Notes: a model not told the origin generated them from the sequence alone. Positions 50,291 through 63,950 are shown, counted from the stretch's first letter. The stretch is DNA of 64,000 nucleotides from Atopsyche davidsoni (GCA_022113835.1 JAILWY010000007.1:6034001-6098000), one strand, 5' to 3'. Numbers and translations: made by a program.

Positions 50291-53200
50291 CAAAAATATC
50301 CGCGCCGTCTAATGATGATGGCCGTCTGTTTGTGAAGTCCGCTTTTATAGGCCGACGAGGAAAACGGCAAATTCTAAAGTGATATATTTTAAGTACAGAG
50401 CAATAAAATTATCTCCCATTTTATAGAACAACTCACTTTTTCCATTGTCTGTATAGATCTTAAGATACACTGTGAGAACTCTCATACTCAATTAATATGT
50501 GATAAACGCGAAGAATACAACTTTGACCGATAGATAAAAAAAAACTAAAGATAGGTACAACCTTTAGAAATTAAAATAACTGATCACAAACTAACAGTGT
50601 CACGTTTTATTCTAAAAACCTCAATTGTTGAAATAACATTACTTAATCCGTACACGACCTGATTCATTTCCAGGCTAATCGCAGTCGTGATTGGACATTT
50701 AAAAATGACACAAAAAACGCTTAAGCCATCAAAAGATTTTAATCTCTTGGTAAATTGATATCTGGAAACTTAATCGTTTGTGCATATACGCCTGTTGGAC
50801 TCGTCGGCAGCGTCCCGTATCATATAGCACGAATTGTCATCTCTGATATATTATATATTGATGCAAATGACATAAGAGTACTTATATGATTTTTTTTTTA
50901 ATTATTCCTTTTGTAAGTGTTAAATATAAAACGTGAACAAAAAAATATTCTTATAATAAATCCACATCGTATTAAATAAAAATACTTTCTGTGTACGTTT
51001 TTTTCCACGCGTGTAAGTCGCCAACGATACTTACATATGTTACATAAATTAAAACAGTTCTCGGTTGTATATGAATAAATATTTTTTTGGGGGTACATAT
51101 TGCATAAAATGAAAATAATATAAACGATCTTCTTTAAATAAAAAGCCGATAAAATATGACAACAGATGCCACCAACTGTTCGAACAAGAAATACGATGGA
51201 AAGGATTTTGATATTGTATGAATGATCTGTCACTTTTTTATTCAATCTGTAATAAAACGCTATGTAGTCTGAATGAATTTTCCATTTTTTTCGTCTTTAG
51301 TGTTAAAACGAATCGTGCATTAAACTGGCACGTCAAGTGCAGTTTCGCATAATGATGTACTTGGTTTCGATTTACATATTTAAGACAAAAAATTCAAAAA
51401 GGTAAACTTCTTAACATTTAACTTTAAGTAAACACTTATCATTTATGATGGATATATTTTTGCTTTGCAATCATTTCCATACAAATTTAAGTTGATCTAC
51501 AACTTTTGACACTATCCCTTAGACGTGTGTACGCCATGACATAAGCAGCATCCCCACTGACGAATCGCTCACAAACATGCATCGCTATTTAATTGATTCA
51601 TTTAAAACAAACATTTCGAATAGGTTTTACTAAAATGGGCACGAAATATAAAATGACTACAAAAAAATCAATTTAACATACCGACCGACTCGAAAAATAA
51701 TTAGCATAAAGTTCAAATAAATAGCATTGATATATTCATAATATAATAGCAATGTAACATTTTATACTAAATTTTTATAGTCTGTGCTCTATAATAAACA
51801 AATTAAAAATCGCCATGAGTAGTTAATAAAATGATAAAGTAAAGTGCAGTGACCCATATTAGTTGATATCGTTGACATAAATTAGTGACTATACAAGTAA
51901 TTCGTTTCCGAGTGCAGCGAAGCGCGCTGCAACTGCACTGGCACGGCACTCTGCACTTCAAAAAGCCCAAAATTAGCCAAAGCTGGTAATGTTTACCCAC
52001 CGCTATTTACGGTATGCACTCCAAAGTATTACAATTTCCCCTACATTTTATATACTACCTGACATAACGTAATTAAAATAGCTTTAAAATAGAACTATTT
52101 AATATTTCTTGATACCAGGCATGATGCTTTGTCCATAATTATTAGGTGGTTATTGGCATCTTGAGTTAATTTCGGGTATTAAAAAAAATTAAACGAATTT
52201 AAACATTTTTTTAATTTTTAGTTTGCAGCACTTATGCTCAATTTGTTTCCGTATTTACTCGTTTTTTATCAACTACAGAAGAAAATATTTTTTTAATATA
52301 TAAAGAATCACAACTCACGATCCTCCATTAGTCAGAATATGCGCAGATCAAAGACTTTCATTTTTTTCCAAGAAAAGGATTATCAGGCTTACCTAGAACA
52401 AGAGGAAATACAATTATCAGTTATATACCAACAGGGATATAATATCTTCAGAACACCCATTATATATTTATTGCATAACATAATTTTGTAAAAACACAGG
52501 ATCAGAAAAATATTATTCTTAAAATCTTAGGAGACAGATCCGAAAAAGAGAATAGATTAGTCCCAATTCCTAGAAAACAAGATATTTCAAAAAATCTCGC
52601 AAAAAGTTGTTTTTTAATATCTTGAAAAATACGGCTCGGTGGATGACGGATGCCTTTGTTTTATACATTGAGTGAAATTCATAAAAAGTTGTATCAATGT
52701 CCGAATTGAAATTTTTAAACTAACGAACTTATCTCTAATACATGTTCCCACCGTAATTGACTGGCATAAAATAAGATGTGCAAGCCTTTCGTGTACGTTT
52801 ATCAAAACTAACGTAAACTGAAAAGACAGCGACTCTACATGGAATCTCTTGCAAACATGGACTTGGCAAACAAAATTAAATCTCGTTTTGGGATGATAAT
52901 AATAAATACGAGAGGGTTTCAATGTATTGCAGTCGGAACCGACTGGGACGAAGTTAGTTTCACACAATTATATTTTAGTAACAGTTCTGATGTTGTCACA
53001 TGATTTATCATCATCATTGATTAACGCGTAAGATGCCTCCTTTGCTAAAGATTCAGCACAAAAAAGCATTTATCTACAATGACCCTGAAATGATTCGTAT
53101 TGTATTTATAATACATTTTCAGACTTTCATCACTACCACACAATGGAATTGTTTCCACGAATTTTACAACATTCTCAAAAAAGGTACGTTCGGCAATGAG
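50291..53200. other. AT-rich non-coding stretch
   Basis: Minus-strand frames of 115 codons (50898-51245) and 117 codons (52614-52967) are near the longest expected by chance at this composition and show no domain. No repeats or motifs were supported. Confidence 0.45.
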
Positions 53201-53400
53201 ACCGGAGCGCTTTTGTGGAACACCGAACGGCCAAGTACCCACATCCGTGTCAATTGGTTAGAATCTACCGCGGGCACATAAAACTGCCTCTGTTTACTGT
53301 AAAATATTTATTTAGACCCCCGGTCCGACAGTCGGCCGCCCCTCCGCCGAGCTCGGCGCCCGCCCGACGCAATTTTCCCCGAGAGCTGAATTTTGCTTTT
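53200..53400. promoter_or_regulatory. CpG-rich island
   Basis: About 200 bp centred on 53330-53390 (CCGACAGTCGGCC, CCGCCGAGCTCGGCGCCCG) with internal dyads. Frames on both strands are open but unrecognised. It is probably a regulatory island like the others. Confidence 0.3.
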
Positions 53401-55491
53401 TGCCATTCGTAAATTCATGGACGAGTCCATTTTAAAAAGAGTTTCGCAATTATGAACTGAATTTAAAAGCGGAATGCAGGTCGTAAAGTGCACTACGGTG
53501 TATTAAAAAAACAATTAATGGTATTAATGCATTAATAACGAAGCATACCTTACTGAAAATTTGTGTTCCAGTAAATAGATTTAACATTCAATTGGCATTG
53601 CCTCCAACATATTTATAAATTTTAAAGGTTTTTTTTTTATTTTATCACGATCATCACAAAAAAATATATAATTACTGAGGAAAAGTCATTGGTGTAATTA
53701 ATATTGTAATTTTTCAGGTTAAATAATAAATTATGATTCATTTGAAACAAATAAATGTTCACATATTAAAAGTAACTGGGTGAAAAATAGCAGAAACCAA
53801 AGCCTCTTCAATTCCTAATTGGATAAAAATAACATTGGCTGCAGCTTATGAAAGTGACTCAAGTGCATATCGTCTGTCTGAATGTAATAAATGTTTAACT
53901 CAATTATTTTTACATTTATTTATTTAAAAGTGGTCTATTATTCTGGTTGTAACGGTTTGAATAAACTATAGCTTTTATTTCTTGTGTTAGGAGCACAAAT
54001 AATATGATTTATTAAAAATTGACAATATAGCCAACGTAATTTCTGATTATAAGCAAATATAACAATAATGATTTTTCACGATAATTTATTTAAAATGGCA
54101 AAAAAATTATTTTTACTTTTTTATTATAATCAATATACATCTTTAATAAAATGCGCATGTGAACTATCTGATATTTATAAATATTTATTGATAGGGCTGT
54201 TTTAAATCAAATACGCGATTGATGCGTTCTTTTTAAAATAAAAGCAGCCTTCCACAATCCCTTGTGATATTTTTATTTTTCAAAATAAATCATTGCATAA
54301 TATTTTAAATAAGTACGACCAATTTATAAAAATCATATGTCGTAATAATTCAATCTGTCCTGCTGGATACGCCATTTTGTAGTCTGGCAGAGACACTAAT
54401 ATCAATCATTCATAGACAATGAATAAATGTGCAAATTCAAGCGATTGTCCCACTTATTTTAAATTTACAAAGGTCAAAAGCCGATGGCATATGGCAGACG
54501 ATATCTTCGTCTCGCTCTTTCATACTGACCATACACTATACAGCGATTCACATTTTTATAACCCGAACACTATAAATAAAAAAGCACTGGCAAATCATTT
54601 AATATTATCATTGGATGTGCGCTATCGAAATTATTGAATATGTATATCCTAACTATTAATTGCGAGAAAATATCAAATCATTTCATATATTTACTATTCA
54701 TTCATATTTACAGTGAAGGGTAAGTTTTGAACTCAATTATTAATTTTTACATTTGACTTTCAATTCATAGGCAACATGAATTACGTCGCGCATTAAGAAT
54801 AAACATTGAAAAACTTACATGTTTACATAAATTGTATTTCTGATAAACAGTTAACTATCTTAAAACAATTTTAATAAAACCTTCTGGGCATGATTTACTA
54901 TTTATTTAGTTTTCTTTGATATAACTAAAACACACTAAAAAAAAATATTTTCGTGTTCTAAGAATTAAAATTATATTAAAATTCTCTCTTTTCTTGGGAT
55001 TATTGTGGGTTTTAATTTAAATGGATCATTAAAAACATGTCACAAACTGAAAACACAATGGTTCAGGTTGCAACTCAACGGCACGAAAAGGGCCTATCTA
55101 TTATCACGTACACAAACATCGTGCGGTTAATCCGTCTCTTTCATGCATATTGGCTCTCTGTCACGTCCAGTACAATTAATTAGCTCAAAGGACATTGATT
55201 TCCAAAATGGCGGACGGTTGGAGTTGGCAGGCTGTTAATCGTTGACATTAAAAATATCGATAACCTTGGGACTAGAAGGGTCACTCATAAAGGTCCCCGG
55301 GGATAAAACTTGGAGCCATTTTATACTTTATGGCTACGGAATTGTGATGTCAATCGGACGGAATGGAGGCTATCTTTCCACAGTATAAGTGAGGTACCTT
55401 GCCATAACGTGGACCCTTAAAATACTCGCTAGTAAGCGGGAAAAAATGGATTTGAACATTTACTAAGTCAATAAACTTTTGTTCCAATTAA
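53401..55491. other. AT-rich non-coding stretch with two Pho/YY1 sites
   Basis: CAAAATGGC lies on the minus strand at 54371-54379, and CAAAATGGCGGA at 55203-55214 in a less AT-rich block (55060-55400). Nothing else is seen. Confidence 0.45.
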
Positions 55492-55944
55492 GTGTGTTTG
55501 AAATCAAATATATACGATAAAAAAATAAAAGCTACTGGCGTAGACAATGTGCACCTTATCGCACCTAAAAATATGACCTGTGTCAAAAAAAAATTATTCT
55601 ACTACTTAAAAAAAAACAATTATTTCTATAAACCGACCGATGAAATCTATTTAGGAAAAATAGTAGCGATGTATCGGGATGAATACAAAAACGAATTCTC
55701 CGGACCGCTGCATAATCATCATTCTCTAAAAACACTAAAAGCAATCAGACTTCAGAGCGAAACCGTTCGTGTTAGTATGCATGCATTATATCAAAATGTG
55801 GTCACAACACGAACGGATCGGAGTGAAAGACATACCGTACATAAAAAGAAATGGAAGAATTTAATATCAATCTTATCATTCCGAAAGCTGTTTGATTGGG
55901 GTTTCGATGATTATTACGCATCTACAAAATATATATATAATTGA
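55492..55944 (+). CDS. Hypothetical basic protein, 150 codons (longest frame in window)
   Basis: ATG at 55492 opens 150 codons to a stop at 55942-55944. The product is Lys/Tyr/Asn-rich and basic, with no signal peptide, membrane segment or motif that I recognise; the middle reads HNHHSLKTLKAIRLQSETVR. At about two-thirds A+T I estimate roughly a one-in-ten chance of a frame this long anywhere in the window, so it is suggestive but not proof. No splice partners or neighbouring coding frames support it. It could be a young gene, a transposon remnant or chance. Confidence 0.2.
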   Translation: MCLKSNIYDKKIKATGVDNVHLIAPKNMTCVKKKLFYYLKKNNYFYKPTDEIYLGKIVAMYRDEYKNEFSGPLHNHHSLKTLKAIRLQSETVRVSMHALYQNVVTTRTDRSERHTVHKKKWKNLISILSFRKLFDWGFDDYYASTKYIYN

Positions 55945-57189
55945 ATATGTATAATATATTCCATTAATTAGCTGATAATAAAAATTGACGACAAAATATA
56001 ATAAAACACAAGTAGTTTTAACAGGTTTGTTATGATATAGTGCTGCCCGCGATGGCTTTATATACTTGGTAGTAGATCCAAGAGCGAGCGGCAGCGCTGC
56101 GTGACAGCTTTCATATAAACGGAATGATTGTCAACAAAATGAACGATTGTCATAAAAATGTCTAGCATTTTCTTGCGTGCGATGAGTAGTGAAGTTGTGA
56201 AGCTTATTGATTTATTTAATAGCAAAGCTCTTACTGTACAAGAATATCGATTTAAGAAAACTTTTATGGGGGGGTGTTGATGTATCGTTCACTGTTACAA
56301 GGAATAATGGTGGGTGTGGTGATTCTCTTCTAGGCGAAGAATACTATACTAATCCTAAGTATATATGTATTCAATTATTTTTTTAAGCATAGGTTCGTTT
56401 AATCTTTTTTTAAACAAATTTAATAAATAGAACAAAGAGAGTAAAAAATATATAAGCATCCAGTATGTATTTATATTGATGTGAATCTTGTCGCCAAGGG
56501 CAACATATAATTTTTTTGACAACACTATTATAACCGTTTGTATTTTTTTTCTGAATACGTAAAATATTCTCAAAAAGATGAATAACCGTCCTGCTATTCA
56601 ATATCCCAAAAAAATACACAAAAATGACATGGATGACATTTTTAAATAACTTTAAATACTTTATGAACCTCAATAATGGTTTTCAGTGTAAGCTAAAGAA
56701 GGCATTTTATGTGAACGATTATATTTTAGACATTATATATATATATTACTTCGATTTATATATATATATAAAACATCATAAACGTATATGGTATTATTCC
56801 AGTGCAGATATATAGGATGTAGAAAGTGTATTTTCAAGATGAAACATCTAGAAATCATGACTAAATGTGCTCGTATCAGAGCAAGTTCTATTGCTTCTCC
56901 CCTCATTCTCTATTGATCTTATTTTAAGTTTACACAAGAAGTTCGCAAACGAGTAGAAGACTGCGATGTTTACGTTCGAACCGGATATCATTATTGTATC
57001 ATCTTATTATAAACATCTCCCCCGCTTCATGCTTGAGCCATATAATATCATGCGGATATGCACTTAGACATCGTGGATGAGAACTTTATAGGCCATAGCA
57101 TGTCCTTGTCAAGATTTAATATTGTTATAGGGATAGGCTGATTACAAAGAGAACACAAGCGAACCTATTTCAATTATAACGCAGGTAAA
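55945..57189. other. AT-rich non-coding stretch
   Basis: A less AT-rich segment at 56040-56340 includes a 32-codon frame (MSSEVVKLIDLFNSKALTVQ...) just before a G7 run at 56271-56277; no family is recognised. TATATATATA tracts lie at 56739-56749 and 56759-56770. Confidence 0.4.
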
Positions 57190-57497
57190 AATATTTTTGA
57201 ATAAAATACTTGAGTGATTTTCCACATATTTATTTTTATTAGTGACCAGTTTCGCCAACCTTTCACGTTGGCATTATCAAACAGAATGAGATTTTATATA
57301 ATAATAAGCAATTAGGTAAACAATTGTTAGAGGGAGAGGTTGTTGGAAAGAGAGAGAATGATTGTCATGTGGTAAGGGCTAATGTGATTTTAATGTACCT
57401 GACAAGTGGAGGATTCTATATAATTGCAAATTTTTAATTTAAAAATATTAAAATGGAATTCCACCAAGTATTCTCTGTCAAAAATATTGAATTTCTT
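57190..57497 (-). repeat. Dispersed repeat family B, copy 3 (longest)
   Basis: On the minus strand it begins with TCAATATTTTTGACAGAG (as at 37760) and runs for about 300 bp to the shared end ATGTGGAAAATCACTCAAG (as at 5056 and 37841), then A/T-rich sequence. Inside is a stem-loop with arms GCCAAC/GTTGGC and a 7-nt loop (57254-57272), followed by GAAACTGGTCAC. No coding frame or terminal inverted repeat is seen. It is probably a short non-autonomous element of unknown class. Confidence 0.7.
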
Positions 57498-57524
57498 AGC
57501 AGGTAAAAATATTATGAAAAAATT

Positions 57525-57660
<136 letters not shown>

Positions 57661-57665
57661 AAGAT

Positions 57666-59334
57666 TTGAAGTATTATACAAGCATGTATTTTTGTAACTC
57701 AGTAAAGAGAATAATTTATTCATTCCGCAAAAAGCAGAGTATAAAAGCATTTTGATATAACGTATGGTCTTTCTTTTAAAAGTAACGTTGTGATTTCTCA
57801 TCTGTCAGGGGCGGGGTGTGACAGCGAAGGTTTTTAACGAGGGTGCCGGTCCAGAGGCGTGCGACTGACGGCCGCCCGCCTCCCCCTCTGGATAAAGGTA
57901 TCGATAAAACTGATGTGCGGTATATTACTTCCTTTCATGCTGCGCTCTTACCCGAAAAGATGGAAACGGCAGTAAAAACTTATTCAGTCACAGGGATACA
58001 TAATTGTCCGTTTATACAAACCTAACCCAGATTTTTTTATAGCAATGATATGTAAGCTTTAAGAATTTTATGCTTTATGGATTTCGATTTTTTTCACAAA
58101 ACGAAATTCTTCATATTAACGGCATACCGACATGGGGACCAGAAAATTTAATCAAATAAGGCAAGCATTTCTAATACTCGAGCGCAGAAGCCGAAACATC
58201 AGACAAAAAAAAAAAAAAAAAACTAACGATATATTGTATATTATTCGATTTATCAACGCGTACACGGTCATATAAATATTGTGTTATTTTTCGTTAGGGA
58301 CCTAGGTGGATTTACTCGGGCCCGCGGACAGCAGCCGGGCCAGTGCGGCGCGGCTCAGATAATCTCGGCCCGATACGCGCGGATTTATGCATCATGAAAA
58401 TTATAAATAAAAACATAAACGCAACCTCGAGCGCGCCACTGGCAGGTCGCTAAAGCGGACAATGACGCGGGGCGGCTCGGAAACCGGATGGACGCAAAGC
58501 CCGAGCATTATCTCTGCGAAATGTTGGTCATCTGCTGTAACAACATAATGTATGTGTAAATATTTACCTATGTACCTTTTAACTTAGATAAGTGCCTAAC
58601 GTATTTGTTGAGTACATATTTAATGTTAGTTTTTAAATATAACTTAATCAAATCTAAGCGTTTTTTTTAATCCCTGACAACAATCTAAGCGGTATATTTC
58701 CAGAAATATTTAGTACTCTGTGAAATCCAATGCTCATTTAGGGTAAATAAAATTATTTAAAATTACAGACCACGATTGTTTTAAATGTCAAACAATTTTA
58801 TGAATTACTATTTGTATTTAAAATACCCCTAAGAGTGGAAGACATCTAATCAGGAATAATCTGGGATGAGTCCATTAAACATCGTTCTCGGTAAGACGTG
58901 GATAACGCGAGCAAAAGATAAATAAAAAAGCGGTTTTAAAAGCAATTAGGGGCAACTGTGGTTTTTTCCGGCTTGTTGAAATACGGTATTTGCCTTGTTT
59001 TACACAAAGAAATCACTGACAACCTGTACGAAGAGAGAATTCTCTAGAGAAAAGTTAAGCAAGACTAGGTTATCCTTTTCTAGTTTATCTTTATTCAAAG
59101 AATGCGAGATATCCAAATTTACACAGAACCGAGAACGAGTAATCTATAACCACACTACTACCAAAGAGCAAGAAACCTCAAAAAAAAAGGCAGAAAGGGA
59201 AGCGGTGAGGACCATTCAGAAGCGACTGCGAATGATACCTTTTGGGAATTTGCCTTATTTTATACTAGGATTTCATTGAAGACATAAATGAATCAGAGAG
59301 GGTTTTTCCCCTCTGTAAAAATAGAAGACGGTGT
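57666..59334. other. Non-coding stretch with GC islands
   Basis: GC islands lie at about 57805-57890 and 58310-58500 (CGCGCGG, GGCGCGGCTC). An A18 run lies at 58205-58222. Frames are short and unrecognised. Confidence 0.45.
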
Positions 59335-59462
59335 ATAATTGTTACAGAATAAAAAAAATCACTGTCTCTTGGGATTTAAACCAAAGACACCGTAACAAGA
59401 AATCGTGGTGGTAAGTCAGTACAAAATTCACAATCGACTAGCAACTACGCTAACCACATATA
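59335..59462 (-). repeat. SINE-like tRNA-derived element
   Basis: On the minus strand, TGGTTAGCGTAGTTGCTA (complement of 59439-59456) matches a polymerase III A box and GGTTTAAATCCC (complement of 59371-59382) a B box, in correct order and about 55 nt apart. An A/T-rich tail lies beyond the B box. The spacing is wider than in a true tRNA and the arms do not close, so this is a SINE head rather than a tRNA gene. Confidence 0.6.
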
Positions 59463-62400
59463 TATAAAATCTATTTTTACTTAACAAAGTATACGCACGA
59501 GCAGGGAGCAGTCACAGATTGTGATAGTATAACTAATCATAATTTCTAGCTTTTGTATGGAAATACAACGACACCAATACTCTAACATGAATATTTAAGT
59601 ACACTCAATGTTAAATTACGTTTGACTTAGTCAACCTCGACTACCTCGCTAGGCACGACCGGGTCAAATCGACAAAGGCAGCGGACACAATCGTACATTC
59701 TATATGAATATGTATTGTCATGATATTGTGATTGACTGAGACTCGGTTATTTAAAACGTATGCACGGTCACACGTTTATCATAAAATAAATCTTGAATAA
59801 ATCCTGAACAAAACACGCATATTGATCGTATGCGATGCTGCTAAAGTCATAACCATGATACGGTACTTACTCGTACGTGTAATATGACCATAGTTACTGG
59901 TGCTTAATATTTTTTACTGTTATATTTTTAGCATGCAGTTTAAATCTTTCATCTATAATAGACGCGTTCATATTTTAGATTATGAAAAACTGATTAATTT
60001 GCACCATTACTTTTAAAAATATACATAAAACGCATAAATCTAAAAATTAAGAATATTCTGTACCTTTTGATATTGTCAAAGATGAGAGATCTGATTCAAA
60101 ACAATCATTAGCAAGTATTCAACAACAGATCGATCATCAACATTCAAAATATCAAAACTTAACAATGCAAAAAGATATTCTCGCCAAGATAGTATTTTAT
60201 GGAAACGTTTTTCTCAGCACTTATTGGCTTTTAAAATGGGAAATTATTCAACCGTGACGTCATCAATCATCAGTCGGGAAACCCAAGCTCGAATCGAGAT
60301 TCCAAGTTCAAGCGACGACGTTCCAAATTTAAATGTTCCCTCCCCTCCCAACGACCAATCATCCGCGCACGAGGCTGCAGTCCTGCCTCGTCTAGGGGAA
60401 TACTTCTAGTAAATAAAGATTACTGGTACTTATCGGGGATGCTGCTACGTTCATCTTATGGTAAAACGTTTGTTTTTGTCTTAAATGAACATTTAGATTG
60501 CATGCTTTGTGTTGTGAAACCATAGAAAAGGATAAATCGTTGCCTCTCTTATGGAGCAGAAGATTTCTTGACAATGTTAACACGTACAAGTTATTTACAA
60601 GATAACGGAGGTGATTCTAAGAAAAATTTAAAATCGTAAATTAATTTTCTTTAATTAATATTACAAGATATAACAAATATGTCCAGTTCATTTCATTAAT
60701 AATTTTTAAATTAAATCTATGTACATTGTATTTCACATATTTTTGCAATTTATAATATCTTTTTATACATTCGTGGAACACTAGACGAAAAATATATAAA
60801 AGTTATCACACATAAATCAAAAGACATTTTACGTAAGACCGAGTAAAGCTTTTAAGATACCGTTTAATAAATGAAATTCTACTAATAAATCGATCTAAAA
60901 AGAATTTTAATGATTTATTTTAATATCATAAATTTAATCTCTTTCAGTGAATCGCGAGTGAACTTTCAATTCATTTAAAATAATATCATTTGTCGGCAGT
61001 ATGGGTGAACAACCCTCGGTGGCGTCGTTTTTCCAGGCTGCCCACCCCCCCGGCCGGGCGTCGAGACGCTATTAGTAGTCTAAGACAGGGCTGAACCCAC
61101 CGTGCCATGGGGCCGATCAATACAGACGTTCAGCCGAGCACCGGAGGGAACGAATCAACGACCCGTCCCGGGCCGGCTCGGCGCTGATCCGCCACCCGCG
61201 CGGCCACCGCATTCAAACACTTAAAAAATATCTCTAAAACTATGATTAAAAATTAATATGATTTAAAAGCTGTAGTACCTTTTCTAGCTAATATATTTTT
61301 GTTGGACACATAGGCCGACAATAATTTGTCGGTATATATTTACAGATCAATACGTAAGCCTCGTTTTAAAGTATGTTTGTCTAGCACAATCCAGGATAAA
61401 TGAACTACACCATCGACCGCCAAGTTGTGGAGCAGCGAAGCTCTCTTATTTTTAAAAGAATCATCGAAGACTCCGCTGTCAGTTCAACGGTTTTACCTTT
61501 TACGAGATAATGCAGGAAAAGCCATGACTGCGACAAAAAAATATGAAGAATCGCCGGAGGATGGGGGCCCTGCGGGGAGGAGATAAGGGCCGGAGCCGGG
61601 GGCAGTCAGCCCGCCGGCGTACCTTTCTATAAGTCCCTAAGAGGATTATCAAGCAGGCAATATTATTCCGGTATCATGAGACTGCTCTGGTTACAGACAG
61701 AGAATACAATACCACTCGTAGAGTTGACAGTTTTTACATTGGTAGTGGCCTATTAGTTCTAAGAGCTGTTAGAATAGATATATCGTAATAATTCTGCACT
61801 TGCTATACTATCAATGTTCGTATTGTGATGTTTGATTACACGCTAGCAGCTTATAACAGAATAGAGTAGACATCGTATAGTAATAGTAAAGATAAGATTA
61901 AATTCGTTTAACTTTCAAAATCATATGAGCAAACCGTGCTTTTGCTTCGAATAAATATAACTCCATCTTCGCTATCTTAAAAATGGTTAAAACTCAAGGG
62001 ATAAACATTGGTCATGATGTGAGGGGGGGAGGAATAATGCGAGATAAAGAAAAAGAGATAAACACAACAACAATACTTATTGTTTAAACAGATTTCAAGT
62101 AATATTAATTAAATAAAAGGTTAAGTATAATTTTTTTTAAATATATTACACATTTCAAATAGTAAATTGTATATTATTCATTGAAAAAAAAAATTCTTCA
62201 AGCGTTTTATCGGGTATTATGTTTGAATTATTTTTTTAAATAAAAATGCATCGTATTTTGAAAAGACAATTTATTCCTAATACAGTGCTATGCGATAGGA
62301 ATATTTAAATCTTCGAAAGAAAGCCAAAACAACCCACTCCGACACTGGTTGTGTATAGTTTCTTCATATCAATGCGAAATAACATGGATCACCAATATTG

Positions 62401-63865
62401 AAACTCAGAAATACAAAAAAATTGCATAAATTATAAACATAAATGTTGCCACGATATATCATAAAGGCTGATATTAATTTTTAACTTCGTACATATCATC
62501 AATTGAAAACGTAGTTTAATTAGCGAGATAAATTATGTACCCACGAGATAATTTCGAAGCGGAGTCGGAGAAAAGTTACAAGTGAGTTCGGCCGGTGATT
62601 TGGCAAGTCAGAGTTGAATTAAATGTTAATTAGAAGCAAGTTTTTGCACACGAGACGGCCCCTACCCTTATCAACGTGATTAACTGTACAAAATACAATA
62701 TTTAGCCACTCATTTGTCGGCATATCCGACGGGGTACAGCCTACCTACCGCAGGGTGGAAGTCGCCCACATAAAACACTCCCCTTAATTAACTGCCAAGG
62801 AAATATTCACACTTTTTGAAATTGGTAAAACAAATATTTATCAAAATATTTAAATATTTTTAATTAGCTTTTACTCAGATAAAATCGGAAGGAGGGCGAT
62901 TGCAAGATAATTTAATGCGCAGCAATCATGTGTGAATTATCAGATTGTAAGAGTTCGAATATTCTCAATTTCTTATGTTGGACAAAACGGCACATATCGC
63001 AATAGATGACGGTATACGTACCCAAAGAAAATAATATAAAAAATATTTTAAGGAATCGATTACATTTTAAACTCTCATTTAAATGTCTCTTTTGCAGAAA
63101 AATCTCCGTAATTAAAAACGAAAAATAATATTTTTTAATAAATCGCAAATAATCAGTTGGTAAATTCTGTTAAGTAAAAAAGATTGTATACAATTAATCA
63201 AATCCTCCGAACCCGTAATTGCCGGGGTAAAAAAAGGTTCGATTCTTCCCCGGGGGTTGATTTGATAGAAGGTTAATTAATGGATTCCCTGGGGTGTTTT
63301 CCACCCCCATTTTCTCGCTGAGCGTCCTGTCGAAGTGCGTTACGGGTGAATATTGAAATATCGCCTTAGTTTCTGGATCGATGGAGCGCTGATATTAAAC
63401 GTCAGAGGGGAGGTTTCTATTACTGATCTGTCGAATGAAAAATATCACCTATTTGTTATATTCGGGAATAGCGCGTCTGCGTGGAGTCCCGGTGCCATCT
63501 GACAAATTCATACGTGGCCTCTTTTTTATTCTTTTTTAAGTTCACGTTACATATTATCTTATGCTATGTTACAAAAAGAAATATTAAAATTGATGCATTG
63601 CCTTTAAATTTCCCTCGAGAACAAAATATATAAATACAATTCCTCAATGTTCAACGGTAAGGCAGATTTTACGACTAGCTCTGAATGCAGTTTTGCACTG
63701 CAGGAGTCGGAGAACATGCCGATTCAAGCAACCAAAAGTGCGACGTGTCCCCGGCTTGGTACGTCACTAGTACTTTCTTTGTTGTATTCAAAGAAATTAC
63801 ATAAAACCTGAATCAGAAATATTTTATTCTTTTCAAGTCTGAAGGCAACCAACATTTTTTTTACA
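59463..63865. other. Non-coding stretch with promoter-like patch and GC islands
   Basis: 60240-60400 is less AT-rich, with TGACGTCA at 60255-60262 and a CCAATCATCCGCGCACG segment at 60355-60371. Upstream, 60070-60255 is open in one frame (SLASIQQQIDHQHSKYQNLT...) without a family. CpG-dense islands lie at 61015-61205 and 61550-61620. A G8 run lies near 62025. 63215-63320 is another mixed block. Confidence 0.45.
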
Positions 63866-63950
63866 GAACTTGACAAAAAATTATTCAAGTGTGTTCGACC
63901 CAGACTACACAAGCAACTACGTTTACCACTAAACCACGAGGCGGTTACCC
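63866..63950 (-). repeat. SINE-like tRNA-derived element (head)
   Basis: On the minus strand, GCCTCGTGGTTTAGTGGTAA reads into a polymerase III A box, then CGTAGTTGC, then GGGTCGAACAC (complement of 63891-63901), a B box. It shares GTAGTTGCT with the element at 59.4 kb. The A-B spacing is somewhat short. A tRNA-like head without a complete cloverleaf is typical of insect SINEs. Confidence 0.55.

Noticed and set aside
50898..52967. Minus-strand frames of 115 and 117 codons
   Set aside because: About the longest expected by chance in 64 kb at this composition; Ile/Phe/Lys/Asn-rich with no motif.
63225..63245. GGTTCGATTC resembling a tRNA B box
   Set aside because: No A box or acceptor stem upstream.
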